In this document: positions 1-8,124 of the stretch, in pieces
Position numbering within the stretch: the stretch's first letter is position 1
How the letters are laid out: each line of letters begins with the position of its first letter
NCBI RefSeq assembly: GCF_042701255.1
Contig: NZ_CP170554.1
Location: forward strand, 5,208,001 to 5,272,000
DNA from: Tahibacter sp042701255
Lineage (GTDB): Bacteria > Pseudomonadota > Gammaproteobacteria > Xanthomonadales > Rhodanobacteraceae
Reading direction: 5' to 3'
Length of the DNA: 64,000 bases
Translations under genes and position numbers: made by a program
Notes under the pieces: generated by a model
Told to the model about the DNA's origin: nothing
The model's input: the letters and a program-made list of their open reading frames with translations, nothing else
Databases searched by the model: none

Positions 1-1
1 G

Positions 2-838
2 GCCAGCGAGTTCCGCGCACTGCGGGCGACCGTGCTTCGCCTCTGGCTCCCCGTATCCGCCGTGCTGGACGCACAGGGAGTGGACGATCTGGTCCGGTTC
101 AACGAGGCGGTGGATCAGGCACAAAGCGGGGCGCTGCGTGCGTTTTCCGTCGTGACGGAACGGGAACGCAATCTGCTGATGGGCGTCGTTGCCCACGATC
201 TGCGCGGCCCCCTGCAGGCCGTCGTGCTGCTCGGTGAAATCGTGCTCCGCAATCATCCGCCGCTGGCGAAGGTGGATGCATTCGCCAGCCTCCGTCGCGC
301 CGCAGCCCGCATGGGCGGCATCGTGAATGATCTGCAGACCGTCATCGGCGGCCGGCTCGAACGCGCGCTGGCCGTGCATCCTGCTCCGATGGATCTTGCC
401 GAAGTGGCGGAACAGGTCGTTGCCGAAGCCACGGCCGAATACCGCGACCATCGATTTCTACTCGATGCAGAGCGTCCGATGGCCGGTGAATGGGATCGGG
501 AGCGGCTCGCACAAGTCCTGTCCAACCTGATTCGCAATGCCGCCGCGCATGGTTCGGCAGGCGGCACCATCCGCGTGCGTCTGCGCTCGTCGGAAGACGG
601 GCCACGCATCGAAGTCCACAACCAGGGCGCGCCGATTCCTGCCGAAGACCGGGAACGGCTGTTCGAAGCGTTGACCCAAGGCCGCGATCGCGAGAGCGAT
701 ACGCTCCACATGGGGCTCGGACTCTACATCGTGCGTGAGATCGTGCGAGGTCACGGCGGCTCGGTATTCCTGGAGTCGGAGGACGCCACGGGAACCACGT
801 TCACGGTGCGGCTGCCATGGCGGGTGTCTTTCCGCTGA
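2..838 (+). CDS. Sensor histidine kinase, 5'-truncated by the window edge
   Basis: The reading frame is open from base 2, so the true start lies left of the window; the GTG at 32 is probably internal. The visible part holds a HisKA dimerisation segment with the phospho-accepting His in VAHDLRGPLQ, followed by a HATPase domain with an N-box (LIRNAAAHG) and a G-box (MGLGLYIVREIV). It would autophosphorylate and pass phosphate to a response regulator. No transmembrane helix is visible in this part and no regulator follows, so the input signal and partner are unknown. Family assignment is secure. Confidence 0.9.
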   Translation, partial: ASEFRALRATVLRLWLPVSAVLDAQGVDDLVRFNEAVDQAQSGALRAFSVVTERERNLLMGVVAHDLRGPLQAVVLLGEIVLRNHPPLAKVDAFASLRRAAARMGGIVNDLQTVIGGRLERALAVHPAPMDLAEVAEQVVAEATAEYRDHRFLLDAERPMAGEWDRERLAQVLSNLIRNAAAHGSAGGTIRVRLRSSEDGPRIEVHNQGAPIPAEDRERLFEALTQGRDRESDTLHMGLGLYIVREIVRGHGGSVFLESEDATGTTFTVRLPWRVSFR

Positions 839-967
839 CGGGAATGTCGTCAGGCATTTTCGCGTGCAGGCGCTGGATCACGCCAGCGACAGTCCGTCTT
901 CGCTGTCGCCGGCGAGCGGCGGTACGCCGCAAAGACATTCCAGCAGCCGGCATTCCTGCCTGCGATA

Positions 968-1381
968 TCAGGGCATGCCGAGCAGTGCCGCGGGCAGTTC
1001 CACCACTCCGGCCCAGCGCGATTTCGCCGCCTGGACGAGATTGCGCCAGACACCCTGGGCACTTTCCCGGCTGATGTGCAGGCTACGGTTGATCAGCACC
1101 GTGTAGCGGGGAATATCCGCGCCGACCAGGAGAACGATCCGGAACCCTGCCTTCGGGCATCGCTCCGACAGCCACGATTCGACATCCCTCTGCGTGGCGT
1201 CTAACTGCAGCGATCCGCCGGAATAGAAGCAGTCGTGGACGGCAGGAGTGGAGGCCGCCGACGGTCGGGAACCTCCGCCGCGCGGCCCCGACGACGGGGA
1301 ATCATCTTCGTGATCGAGGGCATTGCCCATCTCGCCGTCGACGAGTGAATTTTCAAGACATCCCTGATTTGCGCACCACAT
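968..1381 (-). CDS. Hypothetical protein, 137 aa
   Basis: I do not recognise a family. The ATG is preceded by a good ribosome-binding site (GAGG seven bases upstream). The N-terminal half is Gly/Ser/Pro-rich and probably disordered; the C-terminal 75 residues look like a small folded domain with a hydrophobic stretch (GFRIVLLVGADIPRYTVL) and a basic, amphipathic end. It faces the kinase gene convergently across about 130 bases. Without homology evidence it is a plausible but unproven gene. Confidence 0.5.
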   Translation of the reverse strand: MWCANQGCLENSLVDGEMGNALDHEDDSPSSGPRGGGSRPSAASTPAVHDCFYSGGSLQLDATQRDVESWLSERCPKAGFRIVLLVGADIPRYTVLINRSLHISRESAQGVWRNLVQAAKSRWAGVVELPAALLGMP

Positions 1382-1444
1382 AAGCAGACCTCACGCATGC
1401 CGATAGCTGGAACCGCCCGGACACGAGCCCAGGCGGTCGCTCAC

Positions 1445-1645
1445 TCAACGCTTGGAATCGCGTTGTTTCTCCTTTCCGGGCTGCTGCTCGTCTCCGGCCC
1501 GCTCACGTCTTTCGCCGGCGGACCCGGGTTCGGCCGCGTCGACTGCCGTGCCATGGGCGGGAGACTTTTCGGGAGCACGGCCCGAGCCGGTCTTGCCGTT
1601 GTCGCGATTCGACGGGTTGTGAGTACTGGACTGTTTCATGTTCAT
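1445..1645 (-). CDS. Small hydrophilic, probably disordered protein, 66 aa
   Basis: The start MNMKQSS is chosen because AAAGGA sits about nine bases upstream. The product is almost entirely polar (Ser, Asn, Asp, Gly, Glu, Lys, Arg) with no predicted core, no signal peptide and no cysteine. In composition it resembles the small products at 2161 and 11738, and such proteins are often stress-related, but that is only an analogy. A longer 82-codon reading from 1693 lacks a good ribosome-binding site. Function unknown. Confidence 0.45.
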   Translation of the reverse strand: MNMKQSSTHNPSNRDNGKTGSGRAPEKSPAHGTAVDAAEPGSAGERRERAGDEQQPGKEKQRDSKR

Positions 1646-2160
1646 GGGATGAATCCTTTTGCCATTTCTGGCCAGGTGATCGGATCGGTGCAACAGGGAT
1701 TCCTGCTACAGGGCTCGTGCCGGTGCCCGGCGCGATGTGCGACGCTGCGTGTCGCCGGAGGCGATGCGTTTTCTGGCGTCGATACGAAGAAGTGCCTCGG
1801 CGGGAATGCGGAGGCGGAGGCGGGAGGTTTTCCACTCTGCGCTTCGTACAGTGAATTGGATGTTACGCGCAGGGCCTCGTTGCGAAAGGCTTCCATCGAC
1901 ACGCAGTCTGCAGGTCGACCCAATCCGTAATTTTGAAAACTAACGTCCGGTTCACGGAGAAAGGCGCAGGGTTCCCGGCCTCGCCGCCTTGCAACTCTTG
2001 TCAAGGCAAGACCCTTCCCACGAAGCGCGCAATCATCGCCAGATGAAACGACCGCGCGCTCCTGAGTGTCGTGCCGGGCTCCGGCACGACGTCCCGACAG
2101 GTCACGCCTGACGCCCGTCAATCGGAGAATTTCGCTATGGACAGCTTTGGAGCAATCACA
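1646..2160. other. Intergenic stretch without a convincing gene
   Basis: Several overlapping frames are open here on both strands, as expected at this GC content, but none has both a ribosome-binding site and protein-like composition. It probably holds the promoters of the two flanking small genes. Confidence 0.4.
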
Positions 2161-2358
2161 ATGAAGAATCTCGTAACGTATGACCGCGCCAATCGCAACA
2201 GTTCGCCCAAGCCCGAGTACAGCCGGATGACATCGGTTCCGAAGAAGAAGGGGGACAGGCGCAATGAAGAGGCCGCACCCGACGCGGACCTCGAACTTGT
2301 CGTCAAGGCGCCGGAAAAAGTACACACTGGGAACGCCCGGACCGGCTCCATCCACTGA
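2161..2358 (+). CDS. Small basic hydrophilic protein, 65 aa
   Basis: The start is set at the ATG with GGAG eight bases upstream; the same frame is open to a further ATG at 2137. The peptide begins MKNLVTYDRANRNSS and is rich in Lys, Arg, Asp, Asn and Ser, with a KKKGDRRNEE segment and no hydrophobic core, so it is likely disordered. I recognise no family. An antisense frame covers the same stretch, which lowers confidence. Its nearness to another small polar protein gene at 1445 is the only context. Confidence 0.35.
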   Translation: MKNLVTYDRANRNSSPKPEYSRMTSVPKKKGDRRNEEAAPDADLELVVKAPEKVHTGNARTGSIH

Positions 2359-3061
2359 TCCGATCGAATGTCTGAATGCCGGTGCTGAGCGTCTGCAGAA
2401 CTGAGCCGGCGGCTCCGGGACGAAACCACTGCGAGTTGGAAGGTGCGATCTCGCAGTGTTTCTGCCATCCCCTTGTAGCGCGCGCATCGCCGCGCTGCCG
2501 CGCCGGAGCGAAGCCGACGGGAAACGGCATATCGCTACCGACGCGGCAAGTCTTCGGCGCTTTTTTCGACGGCGTCGTGACCGGAACACCGGAAGAAGCA
2601 GGGCCGCGCAGTGCGCGGCCCTTTGCATGTCGACCAGCAGCTGGTCGCGCTGCGGAAGCTTCCACTCGCTGATGACGTCCACGACCTGCAGCGCTGCCGC
2701 ACACGTGATATCCGACGAGTGTTTCAGCGAATCTCGAGCGAGTGTCCGGCCCGCAACGCGCCGCTCCTCGCTCAATGCTTCCCGAGCATTCCGTCACGGG
2801 CCTGTTCCGGCGGGCGACCGTGGAGTGATCTTCGAGCGAGGAGGCGGCCCGGATCGCCTGGTGTCTCATAGGCAGTGGGAATTCGACGGTTCAGTGAGTA
2901 CGGAGGCCCGCCTCCATCACGTCGTTCTCCGTCAACGCGTTGCTCCCGTCTGGAATACCATGGCCGCGTCAGCGGTACGTCCGCAGCGAACCCGGCGTCG
3001 GTGCAGGCAGTGGCCCGACTTCGGCAGTAACGGACCGGTCGCTCCACACGGGAGAACGTCG
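2359..3061. other. Gene-poor stretch with a hairpin and a possible coding remnant
   Basis: No intact gene is supported. The minus strand of about 2620-2775 reads protein-like (ALQVVDVISEWKLPQRDQ...) but runs straight into the hairpin at 2601-2621 and then into low-quality basic sequence, as if a gene had lost its true stop codon. Confidence 0.35.
2601..2621. terminator. Hairpin, 9-bp perfect stem
   Basis: GGGCCGCGC and GCGCGGCCC pair around a three-base AGT loop; TTT follows on the plus strand. It may be a terminator. No clearly annotated gene ends next to it. Confidence 0.4.
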
Positions 3062-3454
3062 ATGCACGATGAAGCCCTGCTGGTTGCCCGCCTGTTCCTG
3101 GGTGTTCCCTTCGTCATCTGGGGCGCGATGAAGCTGCGCGGCGGCGAAGCCAAACTCGTGCCTGTGCTCGCGGGCCTGGGACTGCCGGACGCGAAGTTGC
3201 TGGCTTGTCTGGTCGGATTTTGCGAACTCGTCGGCGGCATCGGGATTGCGCTCGGTTATCCCGTGCGCACGTGCGGTGTCCTGCTCGGCCTGTGGTGCCT
3301 GGTGACGGGCTACGCGGCGCACAAGAACGACATCAACCAATTGCTGGCGCACGTGGCGATGACCGGCGGCTTCTTCGTCCTGGCCATCGCGGGCGCAGGC
3401 ACGCTGTCTCTGTTCGGTGGAGCTCCGACGGGGCTGTTCGCTTATCTGTCGTAG
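3062..3454 (+). CDS. DoxX-like integral membrane protein, 130 aa
   Basis: The ATG has GGGAGA upstream and opens the sequence MHDEALLVARLFLGVPFVIWG. Four hydrophobic segments (about residues 5-22, 43-63, 70-85 and 95-115) with short loops match the DoxX/SURF4-like four-helix family, whose members sit in the cytoplasmic membrane and are often linked to redox stress or quinone-related functions. No partner gene is adjacent, so the specific role is open. Length is typical of the family. Confidence 0.75.
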   Translation: MHDEALLVARLFLGVPFVIWGAMKLRGGEAKLVPVLAGLGLPDAKLLACLVGFCELVGGIGIALGYPVRTCGVLLGLWCLVTGYAAHKNDINQLLAHVAMTGGFFVLAIAGAGTLSLFGGAPTGLFAYLS

Positions 3455-4247
3455 CACTGCTGCTGCAAAGCGCGAGGCTGAAGGACATGCCGTCGAGCCG
3501 GCCCGTCTTGCCGTAAAAGTCGGGCTCGTCGGCCTCGGCGCCCAGATCGACTTTGGCGCCGGGTTCCAGTTGCACGTGCGCGAATCCGCCCAGCCTTGCC
3601 GTTTCCGTCCGGCCCGGAGAACGACGCGCGCGTGTTCGGTGCGCAGTCGGAGGAACTCGTGTTCGCAGGTACGTCCGGCCGTTTCGGCACGCCGAAGAAC
3701 GAACTCGGCCGCATCCTCTACGTCGAGACGCGCAATGCGCTGCCGGGACGACCGTTCCGCATCAGGCGCTCGCAAGATCTCGCAACGAACGACAACGCCG
3801 TCGACATGCCGACCTATCTGCTACGCGACCAGGACGCGGCATTCACGGGCGGCCTGCGCCTGGGCTGAACGAGCGAGGAGCATTTCGTCGCGGGAACCTT
3901 CGTCGGCAAGTCGTTCGATATTCCGGTGCCGCACCGGCGGCTCCGAGTCGTCGGCCGAGCCATTGGCGGGGCGCGTACGGCAACGCGGAACGAACGACGC
4001 GACGTCCGCAGCACGACGCCGCGTCGCCGGTTTTCCGGACCCGGGGGCCGGGACTCGCGCGACGAGGACGGAGGACTCCGCTATCCCGTCCCAACTTTGG
4101 TCGGCGGCTCCGATCGACGATACTGCCGCGCTCCTGGTCTGCTTGGGCGAAGCCCATCGTGAACACGCCGCCGCGGATGCTCGTGACGCATCGACAAGCT
4201 GAGAAGACCGCGCCGCCGCCGGGCCACTCGGCAAAGGTTCGCCGCTG
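3455..4247. other. Long stretch without an intact gene
   Basis: About 790 bases separate the DoxX-like gene from the glycosyltransferase. The only protein-like reading is the broken frame at 3596-3940 (separate entry). The rest shows only opportunistic GC-rich frames. Confidence 0.4.
3596..3940 (+). pseudogene. Possible decayed gene fragment interrupted by a stop
   Basis: Frame 2 reads as good high-GC3 coding sequence (VFGAQSEELVFAGTSGRFG, then GRILYVETRNALPG) up to a TGA at 3866-3868. It continues in the same frame in protein-like fashion (SEEHFVAGTFVGKSFDIPVP). There is no clear start codon or ribosome-binding site. I recognise no family. The pattern fits a remnant with an in-frame stop, but chance cannot be excluded. 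Confidence 0.35.
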
Positions 4248-5717
4248 ATGTCGCTCGTCGAGACCGCGCTGCTCGCGCTCGTGGTGCTGGGCATGCTGCC
4301 GACCCTGGCGTTGTTCGCGCAGTTTCTCGTCGTCGGCGTGCATGGCGTACGCAATCACTATGCGCGCTGCGGCGACTACACGCCGCGCGTCGCATTCGTG
4401 CTTCCGGCCTGGAACGAAGCGCAGGTGCTCGGTGCGAGCATCGATTCGCTGATGCAGCTGTCGTATCCGACCGGCGCCTGGCGCATCTACGTCGTCGACG
4501 ATGCGAGCACCGATGCGACACCCGAGGTCCTGCGCGAGAAGATCGCGCGCTATCCGGGTTCGGTCTTCCATCTGCGGCGCGAGAAAGGCGGCGAGGGCAA
4601 GGCGCATACCCTGAACCACGGCCTGAAGCACGTGCTCGCGGACGACTGGGCGCAGGCCGTCATGATCATGGACGCCGACGTGCTGTTCGAGCCGACGTCG
4701 CTGCGCCGGATGACGCGCCATCTGGCCGATCCGCAGATCGCTTCGGTCACGGCCTACGTGAAGGAAGGCAGCGATCCCGGCAATCTCGTCACCCGCTTCA
4801 TCGCGTTCGAGTACATCGCCGCGCAGGCTGCAGCGCGGCGTGCGCAGAACGTCGGCGGCACGCTCGCCTGCCTTGCCGGCGGCGCGCAGCTGCACAGCCG
4901 TGCGAACCTCGAAGCGATCGGCGGGCGGATCGATACGAGTTCGCTCGCGGAAGACACCTACACCACGTTCGCGACGCAGCTCGCGGGCCGCCGCGTCCTG
5001 TTCGAGGGCAATGCCGTGGTCTGGGCCGAAGAACCCGACAGCCTTGCGGCGCTGTGGAAGCAGCGCCTGCGCTGGGCGCGCGGCAATCTGCAGATCACGC
5101 GCGCATTCGGCCGCCTGTGGTTCCGGCCGTGGCGTCACCGCGGCCTCGGCGGCATCGGCTTCGGCATCGTCTGGTTCAGCATCCTGCTGACGCCGGTGCT
5201 CGCCGTGCTCTCGTCGATCGGCCTGCTCGGGCTGTACGCGCGCGGCGACGCCTGGGCCTGGGCCGGCTTTGCCGCCGTCTGGCGCATCACGATCGCCGTC
5301 TACCTCTTCGAGACGCTGTACGCGTTCCTGATCGATCCCGCCACGGCCCGGCGCGCCTGGCTGCAGGGACTGTTGTTTCCGGGTTCGATCTCGCTCGCGA
5401 TCATGCTCGCGCTGATCGTGCCGTCGGCGTGGACCGGCCTCGCCGTCGATCCGACGCAGCCCGCGAGCGGCGCGCTGCGATGGCTGATGCCCGTCATGTA
5501 TGCTTGGAACAGCCTCAGCATGCTCGCCGCGTGGGCGGTCTACCGGCTGGAAAAAGCCGGCCTGCCGAATCGACTGCGCGACCTGTTGCTCGTGCTGGTC
5601 GGCTACGGCGCCTTCATGAATGCGATTGCCTTTGCCGCGATGGTCGCGCAGTGGCGCAAGGTCGAGCAGCGATGGGACAAGACGATGAAATCCGGCAAGG
5701 CGCGAATCCCGGGCTAG
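4248..5717 (+). CDS. Family 2 processive glycosyltransferase (PgaC/YaiP-like)
   Basis: This membrane enzyme should polymerise a sugar from a nucleotide-sugar donor and push the chain across the inner membrane. An N-terminal helix (residues about 3-30) precedes a GT-A domain with the expected landmarks: VVDDAST, the DxD-like MDADV, the catalytic SLAEDT and the processivity motif QRLRW. Three or four C-terminal helices follow. At 489 aa it is close to PgaC/HasA-type synthases. It overlaps the small membrane-protein gene at 5672 and leads a plus-strand unit with an ATP-grasp enzyme and a phosphatase; a deacetylase and a TPR/beta-barrel protein converge from the other side. The polymer made cannot be read from sequence. 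Confidence 0.9.
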   Translation: MSLVETALLALVVLGMLPTLALFAQFLVVGVHGVRNHYARCGDYTPRVAFVLPAWNEAQVLGASIDSLMQLSYPTGAWRIYVVDDASTDATPEVLREKIARYPGSVFHLRREKGGEGKAHTLNHGLKHVLADDWAQAVMIMDADVLFEPTSLRRMTRHLADPQIASVTAYVKEGSDPGNLVTRFIAFEYIAAQAAARRAQNVGGTLACLAGGAQLHSRANLEAIGGRIDTSSLAEDTYTTFATQLAGRRVLFEGNAVVWAEEPDSLAALWKQRLRWARGNLQITRAFGRLWFRPWRHRGLGGIGFGIVWFSILLTPVLAVLSSIGLLGLYARGDAWAWAGFAAVWRITIAVYLFETLYAFLIDPATARRAWLQGLLFPGSISLAIMLALIVPSAWTGLAVDPTQPASGALRWLMPVMYAWNSLSMLAAWAVYRLEKAGLPNRLRDLLLVLVGYGAFMNAIAFAAMVAQWRKVEQRWDKTMKSGKARIPG

Positions 5718-5851
5718 ACCCGCCGGACGACACCTTCCGACAACTGCTGGCCGCGGATCGCCGCACTGAACGCGGACTGCTGTGGCGCGAGCTGATCGCG
5801 CTGGCCGTCGTGCTCGCGGCCTTGCTCCTGCGCCTGCGGTTCGGTGCATGA
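5672..5851 (+). CDS. Small single-pass membrane protein, 59 aa
   Basis: The gene starts inside the 3' end of the glycosyltransferase gene in another frame and stops at 5851. The product has a polar N-terminal half (MGQDDEIRQGANPGL...) and one C-terminal helix (LIALAVVLAALLLRLRF) ending at the last residues, so it is probably tail-anchored. Its place directly behind a synthase mirrors PgaD, the small membrane partner of PgaC; I see no sequence similarity that proves this. The overlap suggests translational coupling. No strong ribosome-binding site is visible. Confidence 0.6.
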   Translation: MGQDDEIRQGANPGLDPPDDTFRQLLAADRRTERGLLWRELIALAVVLAALLLRLRFGA

Positions 5852-5876
5852 GCCGTCGCCGCCTGCGGAGTCATCG

Positions 5877-6845
5877 ATGCGGATCCTGTTGACCGGGGCC
5901 GGCGGACCGTCGGCGATCAGCGTCTGGAAAAGCCTGGCCGGTGCGCACGAGCTGCACATGGCCGACATGGATCCCTGTGCGGCCGGGCTGTATCTGGTGC
6001 CGCCGGCGCAGCGTCTGCTGGTGCCGCGCGGCGATGCGCCGCAGTTCGTCGATCAGTTGCTGCAGGCCTGTCGAGAACGCGGCATCGACCTGCTCATTCC
6101 GACCGTCGACGCCGAACTGGTCCCGCTGGCGCAGGCACGCAGCCGGTTCGACGAGGCCGGCATACGGCTCGCATTGGCGCCGCTGGAATGCCTGCAGCTC
6201 TGCCGCGACAAGCATCGGCTGCTGACGGCCCTGCGCGACGTCGTGCCGGTGCCGCGAAGCGAGCTGCTGACCGCGGACGTCGCTGCGGCGGCAGACAGTT
6301 TTCCGGCATTCGCCAAGCCGCGCCGCGCCTCCGGCTCGCGCGGTGCCGTCGTGGTGCGCAGCCGCGACGAGCTGTCCGCGTTGCCGCAGGACGGCTCGTA
6401 TCTGCTGCAGGAACTGCTGCCCGGCGAGGAATATTCGGTCGACGTGTATGTCAGCGGCGCGGGACGGGTCATCGCCGCCGTGCCGCGGGAACGCATGAAG
6501 ACGGATTCGGGCATCGCGGTCACCGCGCGCACGGTAGCTCTGCCCGAAGTCATCGACGCGGCCGTCGCGGCGGCGCTGGCCGTCGGCCTGCGTCATGCGG
6601 CCAACATCCAGTTCAAGCGCGCGGACGACGGTGTCTGCAGGCTGCTCGAAATCAATCCGCGCTTTCCGGGCACCTTGCCGCTGACCGTGGCCGCCGGTGT
6701 CGACATTCCGGCGCTGCTCGTCGCCGACCTGCGCGGCGACGCACTGCCGGCCGAACGCCTGCCGTTTCGCGAACTCATGGTCGCGCGCTATTTCACCGAG
6801 CAGTATTTCGATCCCGGCGAGTGGCGGCAGCTGTGTCCGACGTGA
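5877..6845 (+). CDS. ATP-grasp ligase, carbamoyl-phosphate-synthase-like
   Basis: The ATG at 5877 is preferred (CGGAG seven bases upstream); an in-frame GTG at 5844 would overlap the previous gene. The N-terminal 100 residues form a pre-ATP-grasp Rossmann-like domain (MRILLTGAGG). The ATP-grasp fold follows, with FAKPRRASGSRGA as nucleotide loop, LLQELLPGEEYSVDVYV and the metal-binding LEINPRFPG. Such enzymes join a carboxylate to an amine or thiol through an acyl-phosphate. Neighbours suggest an envelope or polysaccharide substrate, for instance adding an amino-acid or acyl group, but this is inference. Confidence 0.8.
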   Translation: MRILLTGAGGPSAISVWKSLAGAHELHMADMDPCAAGLYLVPPAQRLLVPRGDAPQFVDQLLQACRERGIDLLIPTVDAELVPLAQARSRFDEAGIRLALAPLECLQLCRDKHRLLTALRDVVPVPRSELLTADVAAAADSFPAFAKPRRASGSRGAVVVRSRDELSALPQDGSYLLQELLPGEEYSVDVYVSGAGRVIAAVPRERMKTDSGIAVTARTVALPEVIDAAVAAALAVGLRHAANIQFKRADDGVCRLLEINPRFPGTLPLTVAAGVDIPALLVADLRGDALPAERLPFRELMVARYFTEQYFDPGEWRQLCPT

Positions 6846-6855
6846 GCAGCGCGCG

Positions 6856-7494
6856 ATGAAGATCTGGCTGCTGCGCCACGGCGAAAGCGCGTCGAACGCG
6901 GGACTGCCGGTCAACGGCCACGACGAAGTACCGCTCACCGCCACGGGCGAAGCCCAGGCCGAGGCTGCGGCCGCACGGTTGCCGCAGGCGCCGGACCTCC
7001 TGATCGACTCGCCGTTCCTGCGTGCGCGCGCTTCGGCCGATGCCGTCGCACAGCGCTGGCCGTCAGTCCGGCGCGAAACCTGGCCGATACAGGAAGTGAC
7101 TTATCTGAGTCCGGCACGCTGCGTCGGCACGACGCGACACACGCGCCAGCCCATCGTCGACGAATTCTGGCGCCGCTGCGACCCCGACTACGTCGACGGA
7201 CCCGATGCGGAATCGTTCGCGGCGTTCATGCGCCGCGTCGAGACCTTTCATCACCGCCTGCAGTCGACCGGCGCCGGTTTCGTCGTCGCGGTCGGCCATG
7301 GCCAGTTCTTTGCCGCGTACCGGCACGCGCTCGCGCACGGTTTCGCGGCGACGCCGGCCTGGATGCGCGGCTATCGCGACGCGGAAACCGCGGCGCCGCT
7401 GGGCAACGGCGAGTTCGTGCGTCTGCGCCTCGCGCCGGGCCACGGCATCGTGCCCGATGCCGATGCGAATGCGCCGGGCGCTCAGTCGAGCTGA
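6856..7494 (+). CDS. Histidine phosphatase family protein (phosphoglycerate-mutase-like)
   Basis: The catalytic motif LLRHGESASN lies at the N-terminus and the second His in VVAVGHGQFF, as in branch-1 histidine phosphatases that form a phospho-histidine intermediate. No signal peptide, so cytoplasmic. The start ATG lies ten bases after the ATP-grasp stop, so the two are probably co-transcribed. The 3' end overlaps the converging PIG-L gene by 13 bases. The substrate may be a phosphorylated sugar or small metabolite of the same pathway; the family is too broad to say more. Confidence 0.85.
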   Translation: MKIWLLRHGESASNAGLPVNGHDEVPLTATGEAQAEAAAARLPQAPDLLIDSPFLRARASADAVAQRWPSVRRETWPIQEVTYLSPARCVGTTRHTRQPIVDEFWRRCDPDYVDGPDAESFAAFMRRVETFHHRLQSTGAGFVVAVGHGQFFAAYRHALAHGFAATPAWMRGYRDAETAAPLGNGEFVRLRLAPGHGIVPDADANAPGAQSS

Positions 7495-8111
7495 CGCATC
7501 ACGATCAGCGGCTCGGCGAGACAATAGCCGGCGTAGCGCCCCCAATAGCGCGCCGTGGCGACGATCAGATCGGGCTCGATGTTCGCGCGCCGTTCGACCT
7601 GGCTCGCATGCAGGCCGATCAGTGCGAGCTTCTCGTCCATGTAGCCGCTGATGTCGACGAACCGCTGCGGCCGGAACTCGACCGTCGACGACGGCGACTG
7701 ATAGCAGTACAGGTTCGCCACGCCGCGCGCGGCCACTACAGTGGCGGCGTGCAGAGCGCGATGGTCCTGGTGGGTGTCTTCGCGCGAATGGGTGTACACC
7801 AAGGTCGGCTCGAACGCGCGGATCACCGCTTCGAGCAGCCGTATCGTCGCTATGCCTTCGCCGATCGAGCCGTCCGGCAGGTCGCGCAGATCCAAGGTCG
7901 CACCGAGCCGCTCGGCTGCACGGCGCGCCTCGTCGCTGCGCTGTTCCGCCTCGCCGCCGTGGGCGCCGCGACTCAAGGTCAGGATCAGCAGCGCATCGCC
8001 GCGATCGCGATGTTTCGCGAGCGTGCCGCCGCAGCCGATCTCGACGTCGTCGGGATGCGCGCCGATCGCGAGTACGCGATGCCGGCGAGCCGGCTGGATA
8101 CCGCCGCTCAT
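7482..8111 (-). CDS. PIG-L/LmbE-family deacetylase (YaiS-like)
   Basis: The zinc motif AIGAHPDDVEIGCGG near the N-terminus, the acidic/His segment YTHSREDTHQDHRAL and the compact length (209 aa) are diagnostic of PIG-L N-acetyl-sugar deacetylases. There is no signal peptide, so it acts in the cytoplasm, unlike PgaB. It sits 13 bases behind the YaiO-like gene and is likely its operon partner. E. coli places a PIG-L gene (yaiS), a GT2 gene (yaiP) and yaiO near each other too, which supports a shared pathway on N-acetylated sugars. Confidence 0.9.
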   Translation of the reverse strand: MSGGIQPARRHRVLAIGAHPDDVEIGCGGTLAKHRDRGDALLILTLSRGAHGGEAEQRSDEARRAAERLGATLDLRDLPDGSIGEGIATIRLLEAVIRAFEPTLVYTHSREDTHQDHRALHAATVVAARGVANLYCYQSPSSTVEFRPQRFVDISGYMDEKLALIGLHASQVERRANIEPDLIVATARYWGRYAGYCLAEPLIVMRQLD

Positions 8112-8124
8112 GCGCCGCGGCCGC

